A DNA stretch of 64,000 bases from Cristatella mucedo (GCA_009760855.2 WPIO01000008.1:6077501-6141500); one strand, 5' to 3'. Positions 14,201 through 29,200 are shown, counted from the first letter of the stretch. Program-made: numbers and translations. Notes: generated by a model not told the origin, from the letters alone.

Positions 14201-17200
14201 GAAAACCAGCTAGTTACTTGCCAGCTCAATTTGCTTACTCTGGCAATTGTTGGTTAGAGAGAAGCCTTATGCTCAGGCATGTAACGTAGCCCCTGCGGCT
14301 CGTTATATGGCTTTGCTACTAAAACATTTGACTGTACAGTATCCAAAAGCCTAGGGATGGGAGTGAAACAAAAAATTGCATGCCTGCCTGAAACAACGAT
14401 CGTGCAACACTACATGTCCCAGCTATAGGGCTGCAGAGGCTACCATAGAAGCGTACCACCTTCAGCCGACACCTACATAACCGATTCGGATCCCTGAGTT
14501 GCATCGTTTCTGAAGTGTGCATGCAGGTAGTTGGGCTCGATAGCATGCATTTGTGCATGCAGTTAGCAGCCGGTAAAGCATCAATCTAAGGCATTCATGT
14601 CTTGTACGATGTTGCTGTCAGCTAAATATTTACTGGAAAGGCAGGCCAAGAAAAGGTTGTTACTTTGTGTGACACTTAAGTTTGGTCACGACTGAAGTTG
14701 CTGAGTTTATATCACTGACTGACACCTCTTCCTTCTCTTTTACGCGCAGGACGCCCAAGAATTCCTGCGCTGCTTTATGGATCAGCTTGACGAGGAAATG
14801 AAGCAGCCATTCGTCACACTTGCTTCTGCATGTGAGTGCTTCTGCAAGCAGGTTGCTTCTATCCTGGAAGCTGTGAAGTTTATTTCCATTGCACCCAGCT
14901 GCCAAGCTGCTTCCCACCCCATTCGCAAATGGGTAAACTGTGACTCTGCGCAGGGTTTTCAGACCACGGGCAGCCGACACGGCAGCATATGTACTTGCAT
15001 GCTGCATTCGGCCGTTTTCATTGCTCAATTGCTATGCGAGTGAGAGCTACAATTATAAATGGGCGTCCTGCAGCCGTACTATGGCTCCAAATGTCTGCAC
15101 TGTATGTGCTCGTTCGCATGCTAGTCGTACTGCCCCTCCGAATCTATGCATAACTGTCGATTTTTATCTCCATTTGTATTTCTAGCTAATGAAGGCAAAG
15201 ACAGCGATGTCATAGAAGCAGCACACAGCATGACCAGTAGTGGTGACACGAAAGGTAAATGTAGGTTTATCTTTTAACCGTCAGTGCCACCTAATACTTT
15301 ATCGGTTACTGCTGTCATTTTCATACCGAGTGATGTATTATGGAAACGTGATGCCTGGATATGAAATGCCCGTGTGCTAAGAAGCGATGCCCCTTTGAGC
15401 TGCTCATCTGATATCTATGCCTCATTTGAGCTGCCCCTTGGATCAGATCTGTAATCAATGCTGCAAGCTTCAACCAAAGAAGGCTAGGTAGTTGCAGTGA
15501 CATGAGCAGGTTTCTGGAATACGACCCTGCTTAACAGTGATAGCTTTCTGTGAATATTCGCATGCACCGTGAGAGCACACCCGAGCAGTGAGTACTCGAG
15601 GCTAAATTTTGCAACATGGCCGTATTATTCAATTATTCCTGTGACCCCAGCATGGTATGTGCTGTTTTTTTCCATAGTTTCCCTAATGACATGAAAGTCC
15701 GTACTGATATGTCGATGGAATTAAACGTATGTGGAGCAGTAAGACTGTAATCTGAGGGGTGAGTGGTTAAGGCGCACGCCCCGACCAAAGTCTGGCCGAG
15801 GTCGTGGGTTCCAGCCCCGAGGCATATGAGAGGTGCCCGAACAGAGATTAAGATCTCTTAGGGCACTATACAAATGAATTGTATTTTTATATTTATGATA
15901 CAACACTGCTGATCGCTGGTCGGGGTACGAAGCCAATGCCTTTACCAGCATTGTTGGGCTGGCCCTGCAGCGTTAATGTGTCAGCACGCTATCTAGTGAG
16001 CTATGATGCCACTGCTATCTAGTGAGCTTGCGCTTGACACTCGTTAGTTCGTGTGCTGTATAGCTATTCACTGCTTTGCGGATCACTAATAATAAGCCGA
16101 CAAACTGAAATGATGTCCTCATTCTCTCGAAGGTATTGATTTTTATCATTTTTCCTAGATCAAATAGGAAACTGACAAGGTTTGGTATAAAGGTGTGCCA
16201 AGTCCTGACAATAAACAAACCAAGGACTTTTCTTAGTTTCTTCTCGTGACGTTGAAATGTTGACCTGATGGGCAAGTATGCTGAAGTAGGAGAGTGTTGG
16301 TTTGTCAACTTCTTATTTTAGGTTTGGCTACAGTGCCAGTTTTTCTTATTAGTCTTGAAACTGCAGGGGACATCATAGAACTAGTGAACTTAGAGTGAGA
16401 GTCCTCTTCTGCTTATTGATTGCCAACTTGTGAAAGCCGATTTTCTTGGGGTTTATAGCACCCGTAAAGCATCTGTAGCAGCACTGTTTTGATCGCATCA
16501 ATGCTTGGGAGTCATGCCTGGGTTGTACTTCCGACCTGTGATAGCGGCAAAGGCATCAAACGGTAACGCTGCCTATTTATGTAATGTAATGTAATTTATC
16601 ACCATGTGAGGCTCGATGTGCCGCATCTGGGATGGCAGTATTTCAAGATGACCGTTTTCAGGTCAATAATTGACTGAGTGATTTGACGTTCTATCATGGC
16701 TATTTGTCTGTACTTAGCAACAGAATATTTAACCTAGTCTTACAAGCATTTGAAAGAGTCTGCTGGTTCGAAGCAAGTGGCATGACTGTTTGGAAAATTG
16801 CATTGGTACGGCTAAGGCCATCAATATCACCATGCTCATGGTTCGTATGCTCCCAAAGCCTGGAACTCCCTCCCGACCTGCGTCAGAACATCCCCTGACC
16901 TGACCACATTTAAAAGGAACTTAAAAACACACCTATTTAGGACAGCATTTAGTGGGTCCCTGTGATTCGTCCTTCACGTGCTTATGCTTGCTGACACTAT
17001 GCATGCTGCCACTAACCACATTTGCATGCTGACCCTGTGCATGTCACCCCTAACCATGTTATTCATTTTGTTTATTTTTTAAGCATGATTTTACTTACCA
17101 TTCAATTGCATTTCACTTTGCAGCAAATGTAAAGCACCTAGAAAGAGATTAAGTTCTCTGAGGGCGCTTTATCAAGTAGATTATTATTGTTATTATCCTA

Positions 17201-20200
17201 TGTGCAGTAGGTTTGCTTTCTTCTGGCAGCTGCATAATTTACGTTTCCCTTTTTAAATTCTGATAGACAAGCAAGTTAAAAGCTATAGAAGCATTGTTGG
17301 CGACATATTTGACGGCAAGATCTTAAGCTCGGTACGATGCTACAAGTGCAAACAGGTGAGTAGGGCTCACGATACAACCGGCTACGTCTGCTACGCTTGC
17401 AGCAGTGCTCTCACAGCAGGCATCTGCTTCCTCTAGTGTTCACTGATCTGCTCGATGGTAATCGAGAGATGCCACAGTTCTTGTTCCGGTCTAACACTGT
17501 TGTGGGGTATGCGATTCAGGCTCCAACCCCCCCAGCAGACTTTCGGGTTCCTTATGGCAAGTCAGCATTGCTTAGGGTATACAACGACCTACTTAGGAAT
17601 GCAGACATGGGTAGAGTGTCTCTGCTTGTTTTGCTTGATCTTTCGGCAGCTTTTGATACCATCGATCACAAAGTTCTTCTAGAGCGCCTCTCATCTCGCC
17701 TGGGCATCACTGGCACTGCTCTGCAGTGGTTCAGGTCCCATCTCAGTGGGAGACTCCTGAGTATTGACGTGAATGGACAAAGATCATCTGAAGTACCTCT
17801 GAAATATGGAGTACTTCAGGGCTCCGTGCTAGGTCCGGTTCTTTTCACGGTTTATACTCTCCCTCTTGCTGATGTGATTGCCAAGCACAATCTAGGCTTT
17901 CACTTCTATGCGAATGACACTCAGTTGTACCTTTGCTTTGATCCCTCCCAGCCTTCGAGCACCTCAAATTCTCTCAACTCACTTGCTGCATGCATTGATG
18001 ACATCTGCACATGGATGGCAGCAAATTTTCTAAAACTGAACGATGATAAAACTAACTTACTAGTTATGGGCAAACTCAGTGTGATTAAGAGATTGGAAAG
18101 GCTGTCTCTCAAAATTGGCTCTGCCAGCATATCTCCTGTCGAATCAGCTCGAAATCTAGGTGTCACATTCCAAAGTGACCTCTCGTTAGACGACCATATC
18201 AGCTTCACAGTCAAATCTGCCTATTTTTAGCTTCATAACATTGCTAAAATTCGGACTTGTTTAAATAGGGATACCACGTCCAAGTTGGTCCATGCATTCG
18301 TGACATCTCGTCTCGACTTCTGTAACTCACTGCTTACTGGCCTACCAGCATGTGCGATCAGGCGATTGCAGCTGGTGCAAAACTCCGCAGCTAGGCTTGT
18401 CTGTCGTGAACGTCGCAGTTGCCACATTACTCCACTTCTCGCCGACCTGCACTGGCTACCAGTCAAGCAACGGATTGACTTCAAGGTTTTGTCGCTCACT
18501 TTTAGGTCCCTTCATTCTATGGCTCCAGCCTATCTCTCAGATATAGTACCCCATCAGGCCAAGCATCGTACCACCTGCTTTTCGGAATCCAACAGTCTAG
18601 AAATACCTCGTAAAAACCTTAAATCCTTTGGAGACCGTGCATTTAGTTCGTATGCTCCCAAAGCCTGGAACTCCCTCCCGACCTGCGTCAGAACATCCCC
18701 TGACCTGACCACTTTTAAAAAGAACTTAAAAGCACACATATTTAGGACAGCATTTAGTGGGTCCCTGTGGTTCGTCCTTGATGTGCTTATGCGTGCTGAC
18801 ACTGTGCATGCTGTCCACTAACCACATTTGCATGCTGACCCTGTGCATGTCACCCCTAACCATATTATTCATTTTGTTCGTTTTTCAAGCAGGATTTTAC
18901 TTACCATTCAATTGCATTTCACTTTGCAGCAAATGTAAAGCGCCTAGAAAGAGATTGAGTTCTCTGGGGCGCTTTATTAAGTGCATTATTATTATTGTGG
19001 TGGTGCAGACCCGATTGCATAGAAGCCGGTGAAATTGTAAGGGATCAGGCCTGAGCAGTTGCTCAGACAAGGCATGTATGCTCTGCTGGTGCTAACTTGT
19101 TGCATAAGTCGGCTGGGCTGTCGGTTCATCCCCATTTACAGCTTGTAAAGGTTCTGACTCTGAATGCGTGACATCGCAAAACAAGAGAAATCGGAGGAGT
19201 GTTTGAGCCGTTGTTTAGGATTGCATGAAAGCAGAAGACACAGTAGGCCTTGGTGACTAACTGATAGTGACAGGACATCATTTAGCAGACATGTTCATAC
19301 AAACTAAATGGGAGGAGCAGCCCGGTTTGCATATGCAGACTTGCCAAGTCGTCATTGAGTGCTTGGTGCCTAGGCACACGTGTTCAAGAGTGCATGCAGC
19401 CGTTCGACGTGGTTCTTTTTGTCTAGCCTGGCTTTTGATGCTTGTTGAGACCGCTCAGTTTAAGGGGCAGATTCATTGCTGTGTGTTATACTGCTCGACT
19501 CGGGCTAGTGACCAAATTTAGTGGGTTCTTGATTTCTTTTTTTTCTTGATTTTTGATTGCATTGATTTCTCGAGCTTACAGCGTTTGCTTGACACAATCC
19601 CAAAAGAGAAAATCAATTAAAGAGTTACCTGTCTCAGCAGATTGCAGTCGGACTGCTTATGACGATATGCTTTTAGTGCAAAGCCTTCTGTAGCTCTCAG
19701 AACTTGATGCCCCCCACGTTGACTGTGCTACTATCTGGCCATCGAGGAGCATTTTGTCAACCACCGTTTTTGCCTGAAACTTATGTACTGCATTAAAATG
19801 TGCAAATGTGTGCTCCTTGCGAATGCATCTGATCAAGTTCTTTCGTGGTTTCAGATTTCCAGCGTTCGAGAGTCGTTTCAGGACCTCTCGCTTCCCATCC
19901 CCGGTCACGACCAGCTGCAGATGCTGCGAAGCGGCAGCACGACCACCGGGCATGGCTCTGGCCAGGTGCTGTCTGCCAAGCCGCTGCACAGCTTGCCCGC
20001 CACAGCATCCGCTGCCAGCTGCAGCAGCAGTGGCGGAGGCACGTCGATGCTGCGATATTTTAATCCCACTTACTGGTTCTCGCTGACCACAGGGTACGGC
20101 AAGCTGTGCCTGTTCTTGCGCACACTTCAGCTGCCCTAGCCTGCTCAGTGTGGCGGTCTGGTGCGAGTTGCTGTGCATGTGGAGAGTCCGGGCTGCTGTT

Positions 20201-23200
20201 CACTTCCATTCCACGAGCACGGCATACTTTCAGTATAGCTAACGTGGCTTGTTGCTCTCTTAGCCTCTCAGCTTGCATAAGCTGTATCGTCACTGTTTAC
20301 TTTGGATGCAACCGAGTCAAGACGACAGAGCTTTGCCAGTCTTTGCATGGCTTCTGCGTACGTCTGCCGTGCTCGTCTAGTCGCATGCTCATTGCCTCGT
20401 TGGCTCTCAGCCTAGTGGTAAGGTGCTCGCACTTGTCTGCCCATCTCATGGTTCCGAGTCCTGAAGCAGGCAATCCTGTATTGCATCTGCAAATTGGTGG
20501 GGGGCAGATGGCTGCTAGATCTCATCACTTCCCAGTCGAGTAAATAAGGCTGCTAAATTAGCGACCCATATTTTTTTATACGCATATGCATGATTGCCAG
20601 TGGAGGAGCTATGTATTCTTGCGTAAGCTGTGGCATTTGTTCAATGCGTTGATACCGTGCCACAGTCGTGATATGCATGCGATAATTGTGGATTACAGTT
20701 ACTGAAATGGGGTAGTCTATGTTCTAGCAGTTATTTGATTCCACTTTACAATCGGTGTGTTTTTCATTGTTGTGTGTGTTTGTGTGTGCACGAGTAGGTG
20801 TGTGCACGAGTAGGTGCGTGCATGCGTGCCTCTTAGACAAGATCGACATAGATGCAAGTGTGCTTTAAGCTATCGGAGCAAACCAGAGTATTTTTCATAA
20901 TGGTGGATTGTAGCCTTCTTTTTGGGCGTTGGAAGGGCTGAACATTTATTGCCCGTGTGAAAGAATGTATGAAAATCAGAAACCCATCGAGTTGTTGTTT
21001 AATAATTGGTCTATAGCAAAGCTGCCGATGATGGTTTAACAGTCCTAATTAATGGCTGTGTAGGGATTTGCAATGTGAATCTAGTCGTCAAATTTACTAT
21101 CTTGAGATGCTTGCTGCAAAACTATAAAGATGCAGAATCAGGTACATGAACATGGGAGATTTATAGCCCGTGCCACCGGATTAGCTAATCTTTGGTTGTT
21201 ACAAAGGTATAATGGCTGTAATAGGATGAGAGTTTAATATTAGCCTATGCTGAACTTCCAACTTGATGGAGTGGACTTTAGTTTGTCTATTAGCATAGAT
21301 GTTATAGTCACCGTCATCCAGATGTTTTCTCCAGCATTCTTTTTATATATGTTTCATTGTTTTAAAGGGAATGCGATAGCTGCTGCTGTGCATGCTTGTG
21401 GGCTTGGCATGCCTCATAGGCACGAGTCCTTTGCGCCTTCAAGCTGTTTAACATTAACAATAGCTAGTGGAGGCAGTCGTGCCAGTACAATTAAGTGATC
21501 TGCTAGTGATTAGATGAAATATGACCAAGAGTATTTATCTTCCAGCTGGCTGAAGTGGGCATGGGGTGAGGAGGTAACACTTAATGACTGTCTTGCTGCT
21601 TTCTTCTCCGAGGATGAACTCAAGGGTGACAACATGTACAGCTGTGAGCACTGCAAAAAGTAAGTTCTTGACATGGGGATACATTGTGTGTATGTGTGGG
21701 AGGCTAGTCATACTGAGAGCAAGCCATTTATGTATGCAAACGGCATACTCTTTTGTAGTATTAACTGGGTATGCACATGCAGGTATGGTATTAGGAGTCC
21801 CAGATATGTGGCTTCTCATTTTTGTAATCTCTCTGATCATGCTTAGGATCTGCTAAGGATGCATTGGATATAGTTTTCTGGGACAACTTTGCTAACCGAA
21901 GAAGGATCGATGAAGAGCTTATCAGCATCTATTCTCTTAATCAATCCCTATAATAAGTTAGGTTTGTCTTGTCATAATTTAGATGTAATATTGACTTCAT
22001 TACTAAGCTTGTCAGTGGTGGTAGCTATTCAATGTGGAGTATCTTTTTTGAATGTTAAATTTGAAAGCCAATTATTGGCATATATAATGGCATTACTGTA
22101 ACTAGTATCTGTTTTATATATTGACCACAATTAGGGGATATACCTCGGTTCATTAACATCCCCTTTGTCTGTCCAAGGGTTGGTTATGTAATATTGACTT
22201 CATTACTATGCTTGTCAGTCGTGGCAGCTATTTAATGTTGAGCATTCTTTCTTGAATTGTTAAATTTGAATACCAATTATTGGCATAAATAATGTCATTA
22301 CTGTAACTATAATCTGTTTTATATATTGACCACAATTAGCAGATCTACCTCGCTTCATCAACACCCCCTTTGTCTCTCCAAGAGGTGTACATAACAGTGC
22401 TGTTGCTGCCATCACTGGGCAAAGGAAGACTTGGCAGACTCTTCGTTGGTTGTGCCCCTAGTTTCTATATTCGGCAGGATTTGGTCCTGGCTCTTGTTAT
22501 GCTCTGTGTTTAGTTCTTTCTACCGTCTTCAGCTGTTGGAAGATGGTTGTATGCCTTATCGTTTAGTCGTGCTAAGCTGTTTTCCTTTCTTTGTGCGACA
22601 AGTTGTCTATATTTAATGTAAGCTTCTTAAGTCATCATGTAACCTTTGATGACCATATGCCATCAGCTATGTAATATTGCAAATTTTTTATAAGGGTACC
22701 AAAGTCAAGTTATTCCATGCAGTTATGACATCCTGTTTTGACGTCTGTAACTCTCTCATTGCATGTCTTTCGGTCTTAGCAGTTAAATAAATGCGTACCG
22801 GTGATGCAGAACTCAATTCTTGTTTGAATGTTGCAACTGCTTGATTACACCCATGTCTTTGGCCTGTACCTACTCCCGTCAAGCATTTAGCCGACTTTAA
22901 GGTCTTATCACTCACTTAAGGCTCATTATTTTTATATCCAGGCTTACCTATCTGAAGTAATTATTCCCCCAGGTCCCCCCTCGCACCATGCATCCTCTGG
23001 CACCGGTCTTTTAGCTTTGGTCGTAGCCAAGCTCAAAGCATTTGGAGACCTACCATCCAACTCATATACACCCAAAGCATAGAACACACTGTCTGCTGAC
23101 GTTATCTTGTCCCCTGACGCAACGACATTTTAAAGGAAGCTGAAAATCCGATGGGGCCCTTTCTGCATTTGCACCATTCGTGTGAATGGTCCTTTATGTG

Positions 23201-26200
23201 CTTAGTTCGCTGTACTTGTTATTAGCACTGATCAGTTGACATGCTTCATTTTTAGTCCAGGTCTTAGGATGTTACACAAATATTATTATTATTACCCTGT
23301 TCAAAGTAAAGCCATTCCATATCTTTGTACACTGCCCCAGAGGCCAAACAGGAAGCTTCGATAGACTTTGTTCATAGGACTGCCTTGTACTTAAACGAAT
23401 TATATATGCAATTATCGCTTCTGTGGACCGAAGAAATCTTGTTTCACTATTCATAAGTTAGTGCTTTGCTTTCATTAGTATGCACATGAAGCTGGCTCCG
23501 CAATCATTCCATTCTGTTTGTAATTAGTCAGGCAGTAAGATTGTGTGAGGGAAAGTGGCGCAACTAATTGTTAGCTTCCTTAAGAATCACTTGGTTTTGC
23601 ACAGTCTACTTAAAAAGAATTTTTGCTTGTTCGATGTCTGGGTTGCAAAGCTGATAGAAGAGTGAAGACTAGTGCTTGACATTGCCATAAGCCATGGCAG
23701 ACTGTCAGCCGATTTTTTGTTTCCAGGCTGAGGAACAGTGTGAAATCCGTGAAGGTGCTTCAACTCTCAGAGGTGTGTAAGCAATGATCACTTTCTAACT
23801 GTCTAGGGTATGAGGTTGGGCTTTCTCGATTAATCCCCTCTCACTGTTTTGGCATTTTACATTTTTTATCGTGTTGTGCTCTTTAAGACTTTGCTAGTTT
23901 CTCTGGCCTTGGGCACTTGTCTGCGGTTAAAGCACTTGAACTCAACTTACAGTGCCCCTGTGTCTTAGCCCACGGGTCACATTCGAGTCCTGCAGTGGGT
24001 GATCCTATATTTCCCACAGCAAGTGTGATATGGTCGTTTAGGCTCTTCTGCTGCTATATAAATGAGGCTCTTAAATCAGCTATGTATTATTATTATTCAC
24101 CGTGTTTAGTTTATACATCTGTCTAGATCTGGTCGAAACTATTTTTGAGCATATTCTTTGAGTCCTGCCGGAGATGAATAATGAGGCGATCCTGGACTCT
24201 TGGTAATCCGACCAAACTGTCTTTTAATTATTTTTGTTAGCATTGGCAAGATTTTGTAGGAAACCATCTCTCTTAATAATTTCATGTTACAGCATAGACA
24301 GACAAAATGCAGTGGTTGAGTTGCTTGGACTTTGTTAAGGCTTTGATGTCAAAGGTCTTATGTTATACTCCTGACATCGACAATACTTATCCTTCATTCG
24401 CTTTGTTACTACCTTGAAACTTAATAAATTTTGCTGCCAGCCCTGCCTCATTTAAACTTACAGATGACAGGATCGCTGTGACTACGGTCTTGTCCTTTTA
24501 CAGTAACTAAGGCTTCAGCTTGACAATTGCTGCATGCTGATCTGTAATGATCTACTAAAAGCCTATCGTTTCCTGTAGATCTTGCATCAGCTCTTGGATT
24601 TTTAACTTTTGTTTTCGTGTCACTTTGCACCACTTTCTGACTTGTTGCTGCTTTCAGAAGTGAATTTATGGAGACCCCCCTCCCCGTTGCTCATTTATGT
24701 TTAGCTGCAGTGTTTCGAGATACTTTTACTCTTGCGTTACTGTTCATATTGTAATAACTCAGTTACTCAGTGTTTACTTGCTCACCCACACCAATCTTTC
24801 TTGGCCATAACTGTATCAAGCTTTCTTGCCCTGTTATTGTATTGTCTGTTGTCTCTTCTGAAGCTTAAAACTGCAAGCCCTCTGCATCGGCAATAGTGGC
24901 AGTCTGCTCTACTGCTCTCCACCTACCACTGCAGCCGGCGCACTATGCTGGACATGCAGTTGATCACCCATCTGCCCACACTCTTTTCCGCTGTCTCACC
25001 CTAATTTGTTGCAGCTTTGACTTGGTGGACTTATGTTGAATGTCGGATGCCAGTCAAATGCACTGCTCGAAAGTTTTATTGGACACTACTCATACCAACA
25101 GTGGCAAACCTAATTCAATCCGCAGTCTGCAACCACTAGCACTTGGTTAAACACAATACGTATTTCTCAATATAATTAGAAGCAAGCTTCCAAATATGTT
25201 GGGAGCTTGAAAACTTGCCGATCACAAAAATAGAAAACGAATAGGTTCTAGGCAGCAAAGTGAACCCAATAAACCGTTCCTGTTAGCTTCTACCTGGCAA
25301 ACCAACATGCTATGTAATGGTTTGCAAATGCATACTGCCACCCACAGTTGGGGTTTTTCTAGTATCTGTCGATGATGACGTGGATATGAATCTAAAGATA
25401 TTGGTGGTTGGATGATTGAATTCGTGGTAGGTGCATCTGTGAAAGACAATGTCTGCTTGTAATTTTAAGTAACGTATTAGGCTTTTAGTGTCAGCAAGTC
25501 TTTCATATCATTGTAAACGTCCGTTCTTTATCGCTTGGCAGAAGTTGTCCTTGTTGGGGTATTGTGTTAGCTAAGCCCTTGGGCCGTTCATATTTTTCCT
25601 TTGAGTCAATGCGATATGATGTAGCTTATCGCTAGAGTGTGTATTTTGCTTATCACTAGAGCGTAGTGTGCATATTTTGCATGCATTGATGCCGGTTACT
25701 TTGCAATTCTTTTCGGCATTCTTGATTCTGATGCGATGCCATGCGCAGATTTTATGCCCATGCACAGTCATCCGCTCGAATGACTGCCCTTGTACTCTGT
25801 GGATTGTCACTCCCTCCTCTTAGTAGATTGAGTGAGCTTTCCTCTGCCCTTCAGGTGCCTCGTCTGTAAAAATAAAGTACGAGTCAGCTTATTTTGCAGC
25901 CTCATTGATATAGCATAAGAGTCTCGACGGCTGTTACCACTTCTTGCAGTGGGCAATAAAGGATTGCCTGCTGTAGGGCTCGAACCTGCGACCTGGGTCG
26001 TGAAATGGGAGTACCTTACCCTGGGGCTAAGACCCAGGGGCCACCGACTCAGGCACCTGACCTATTGAAAGTTCCCTGATAGAGGGAGATTTTTGTTGCA
26101 AGAGTCACTAATATAAAAGCAAATGCACCCTGACGAATGTGTAAATAACCGAATGCATAAACGACAGTTAACTAAGGAAGCACTTCGAAAACTACTAACA

Positions 26201-29200
26201 ATTCCACAATCCGGTAAACGATCACTAGCAACACATTTTTATCAAATAGACACTGTAACAGTGAATGTAGCAAGCCAGCTAAAGACTAGGTTAAACAACG
26301 CATGCATATGAACGTCCATCGACTTAAAAAGACATGTTCACAACTAATAGTAATTCATTTTTATCAACATGCCAGCATACAGATGTTCAGATGAACATGC
26401 CAATCTACACACCAGCATTCAGTTAAGCTAAAAACCATTAAACCGTGAGCCTAAACAATCACCTAATAACCAGTAAACATAACAATGTATGAGTTGCTTG
26501 AATGCCTTGCTTACTTGCAATAACTCGAATGCCTTGGTTACTTACTCATCTGTGCTTGTCGACCTTTGTATGGTGCCCAGTGATGAAAATTTGTAACTTC
26601 ATTCGTTGTCTTCCTCTTCCTCTAGTAGAAATAGCTAGAAATAGCTAGTTTCAACAGGCTCTTCCTCCGAGCCACCAGCGCCTTCCAGATTAAAAGAAAT
26701 CTTGTCTAAATCTTTTCAAACTACTTAAAGCTTAACCTGCTTAGATTGAACCTGTACAAACAGTAACAGTTTGCAGGTAGTAGCCATTTTCCCACCCACT
26801 TTTGGATTGTAGGATCATCTTTGCATTGCCATTTAATAATAATGATAATTATACATTTGTATAGCACCCTCAGAAAACTTAATCCCTTTCTAGGCACTTT
26901 ACATTTGCTGTTAAAGAAGCATGATCGAATGGTTAATGGTAGCATGCTCAATGTCAACAACCATAACATGGTTAGGGGTGACATGCATAGGGTCAGCATG
27001 CAAACATGGTTAGTGGCAGCATGCAAAATGTCGGCATGCATTAGCACACAAAGGACGAATCACGTGGACCCACTATATGCTGTGATAAATAGATGTGTTT
27101 CTAGCTTCTTTTTAAATGTCTTCAAGTCAGGGGATGTCGTAAAGCCAGTCGGAAGTGAGTTCCAGGCTTTGGGAGCATACGAATTAAAGACACGTTCTCC
27201 AAAGGACTTGAGGTTCGTACGAGGTTATAGGTAAAAGATTGATTCAGAAAAGTGGGTGGTACGAGGCTTAGCCTGGTGGGGGAGTATATCTGATAGCTAG
27301 GCTTGAGCCAAAAAATAAAGGTACCTAAAAGTGAGTGACAGAACCTTAAAGTCGACGCGCTGTTTGACTGGGAGCCATTGCAGGTCAGCTAGAAGTGGAA
27401 TGATGTGGCTACTGGGATGCTCACGCCAGACAAGACTGGCTGCAGAGTTTTGCACCAGGTGTAAGTGAGTGATTGGACAGGCCAGTAGACCAGCAAGCAG
27501 TGAGTTACAGAAGTCGAGATGGGATGTCACAGATGCACGGACCAATTTAGATGTGGTATCTCTTGTCTAAGCTAGCCCGAATTTGGGTAACGTTGTGTAG
27601 CTGAAAGTAGGCCGACTTGACTGTGGAGCTGATGTGGTCGTCTAGTGAAAGGTCACCTTCGAACACGATACAGATTTCGTGCAGATTCAACAGAAGATGT
27701 GCTGGCAGAGCTGATTTTGAGTGTTAACCTTTCCAATTTCTGAATCACACTTGGTTTCCCAGTTGATGCAGTGACGTCAATTGGCATTGAGTTCCAGGCT
27801 TTTGGAGCATACTAACTAAAAAAAAGCGCTGTCTGATTAATTTGCAACTGGTTAGAGGCACAGATAAATGACTTGATTCACACAAGCTTTGACTTACTTT
27901 GATTGATACGATGCGAAGCCTGAGTGGGAAGTATTTTTGATAGATAGGCCGGAGCAAGAGAATGAAGAGAGGCTGGAGCAAGATAATGAAGAGATTATAA
28001 GTGTTACAGAGTCTTGAAGTTTATAGGCTGCTTGATAGGGAGTAAGTGCAGGTTGGTGAGAAGTGGTGTAAATGGCTGTTTCGATGTTCATGACAAGCAA
28101 GCAGAGCTGCAGAGTTTTGTGCAACCCATTGTATAGATATGATTTTGCAAGCAGCAAGACGTTGGATTAGTCAGTTACAGAAATCGAAATATGATGTCAC
28201 AAACCCAACTAGGGTGATTGCAAAGCTTTGACCTTTTGAATCGCCTTGTGCATTCAAGGCAGTTCAGTAATGCATTGTACCATTTGCTGCACTCTTATTG
28301 TGTAGATGGCCTAGCATTCTACTTAACTATCGGAGAAGCTAGTTTCAGTAAGGTGTACTCACTAGGCGACCCTTACGAATAGAGCGCTGTGAGTGGTAGC
28401 TGTCGCATGGTTAGCATCTCCCGTTCGTACCAAGGCCACATGTTTGCATGCTGTAGAATTAGTAAGCTCCAGCCTGACATAGAGATAAGATTGCAACTGC
28501 CTGGAGCTGTAGTTGTCCCCAGTGTGCCGTCTGAGCCACAAAGCTGGTAGTTACCCACATCTAGGCTATTCATGTATTATGTAACTTTAGAGGAAAGTGA
28601 CTCTGAAAAATCATCTTCCTGGTCGAGATTATGCACTCTGTTCCATAGATGTTGGTCATTGGCACTATGCTGGGCTGGAGTCTGCTGTGCTGGGCTGGAG
28701 TCTGCTAGCTGCTGTTGGCATGGTTTTCACAACTTCTTTGAGATGAAGTGTTAAGAAAGTTGTATTCCTGTCGTATTGTTGATGCAAAACTATTATTGCC
28801 GTCATTGATGCCTCACTAATACATGTTTGATAGATGAAGTGTTAAGAAAGTTGTATTCCTGTCGTATTGTTGATGCAAAACTATTATTGCCGTCATTGAT
28901 GCCTCACTAATACCTGTTTGATACAAACTGTTGGCTTTTTAATTGCACAGGACTTTCTAGTTAGTTACTATAAAACTGCACTTATTTCTGTTTATCAGAT
29001 TTTGTGTGTACACCTCAAGCGATTTCGCCATGACTCAATGCTGTCCTCAAAGATCAGCAGCTATGTGTCTTTTCCATTGACGGATCTAGAGATGGCATCG
29101 TATCTACACAAAGGTACTTATGAGAGCTTCACTGAATTATTATGATAGTGAATTATAGACGTCGAATTATTTTTCTTCCTTTGTTTTGCCTGGTGGTGCT

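Noticed and set aside
22688-22915. 75-codon minus-strand frame starting MSDKTLK, similar to ones at 4215 and 18233.
   Set aside because: The same peptide start recurs because all three are antisense shadows of the L2-A C-terminal domain.
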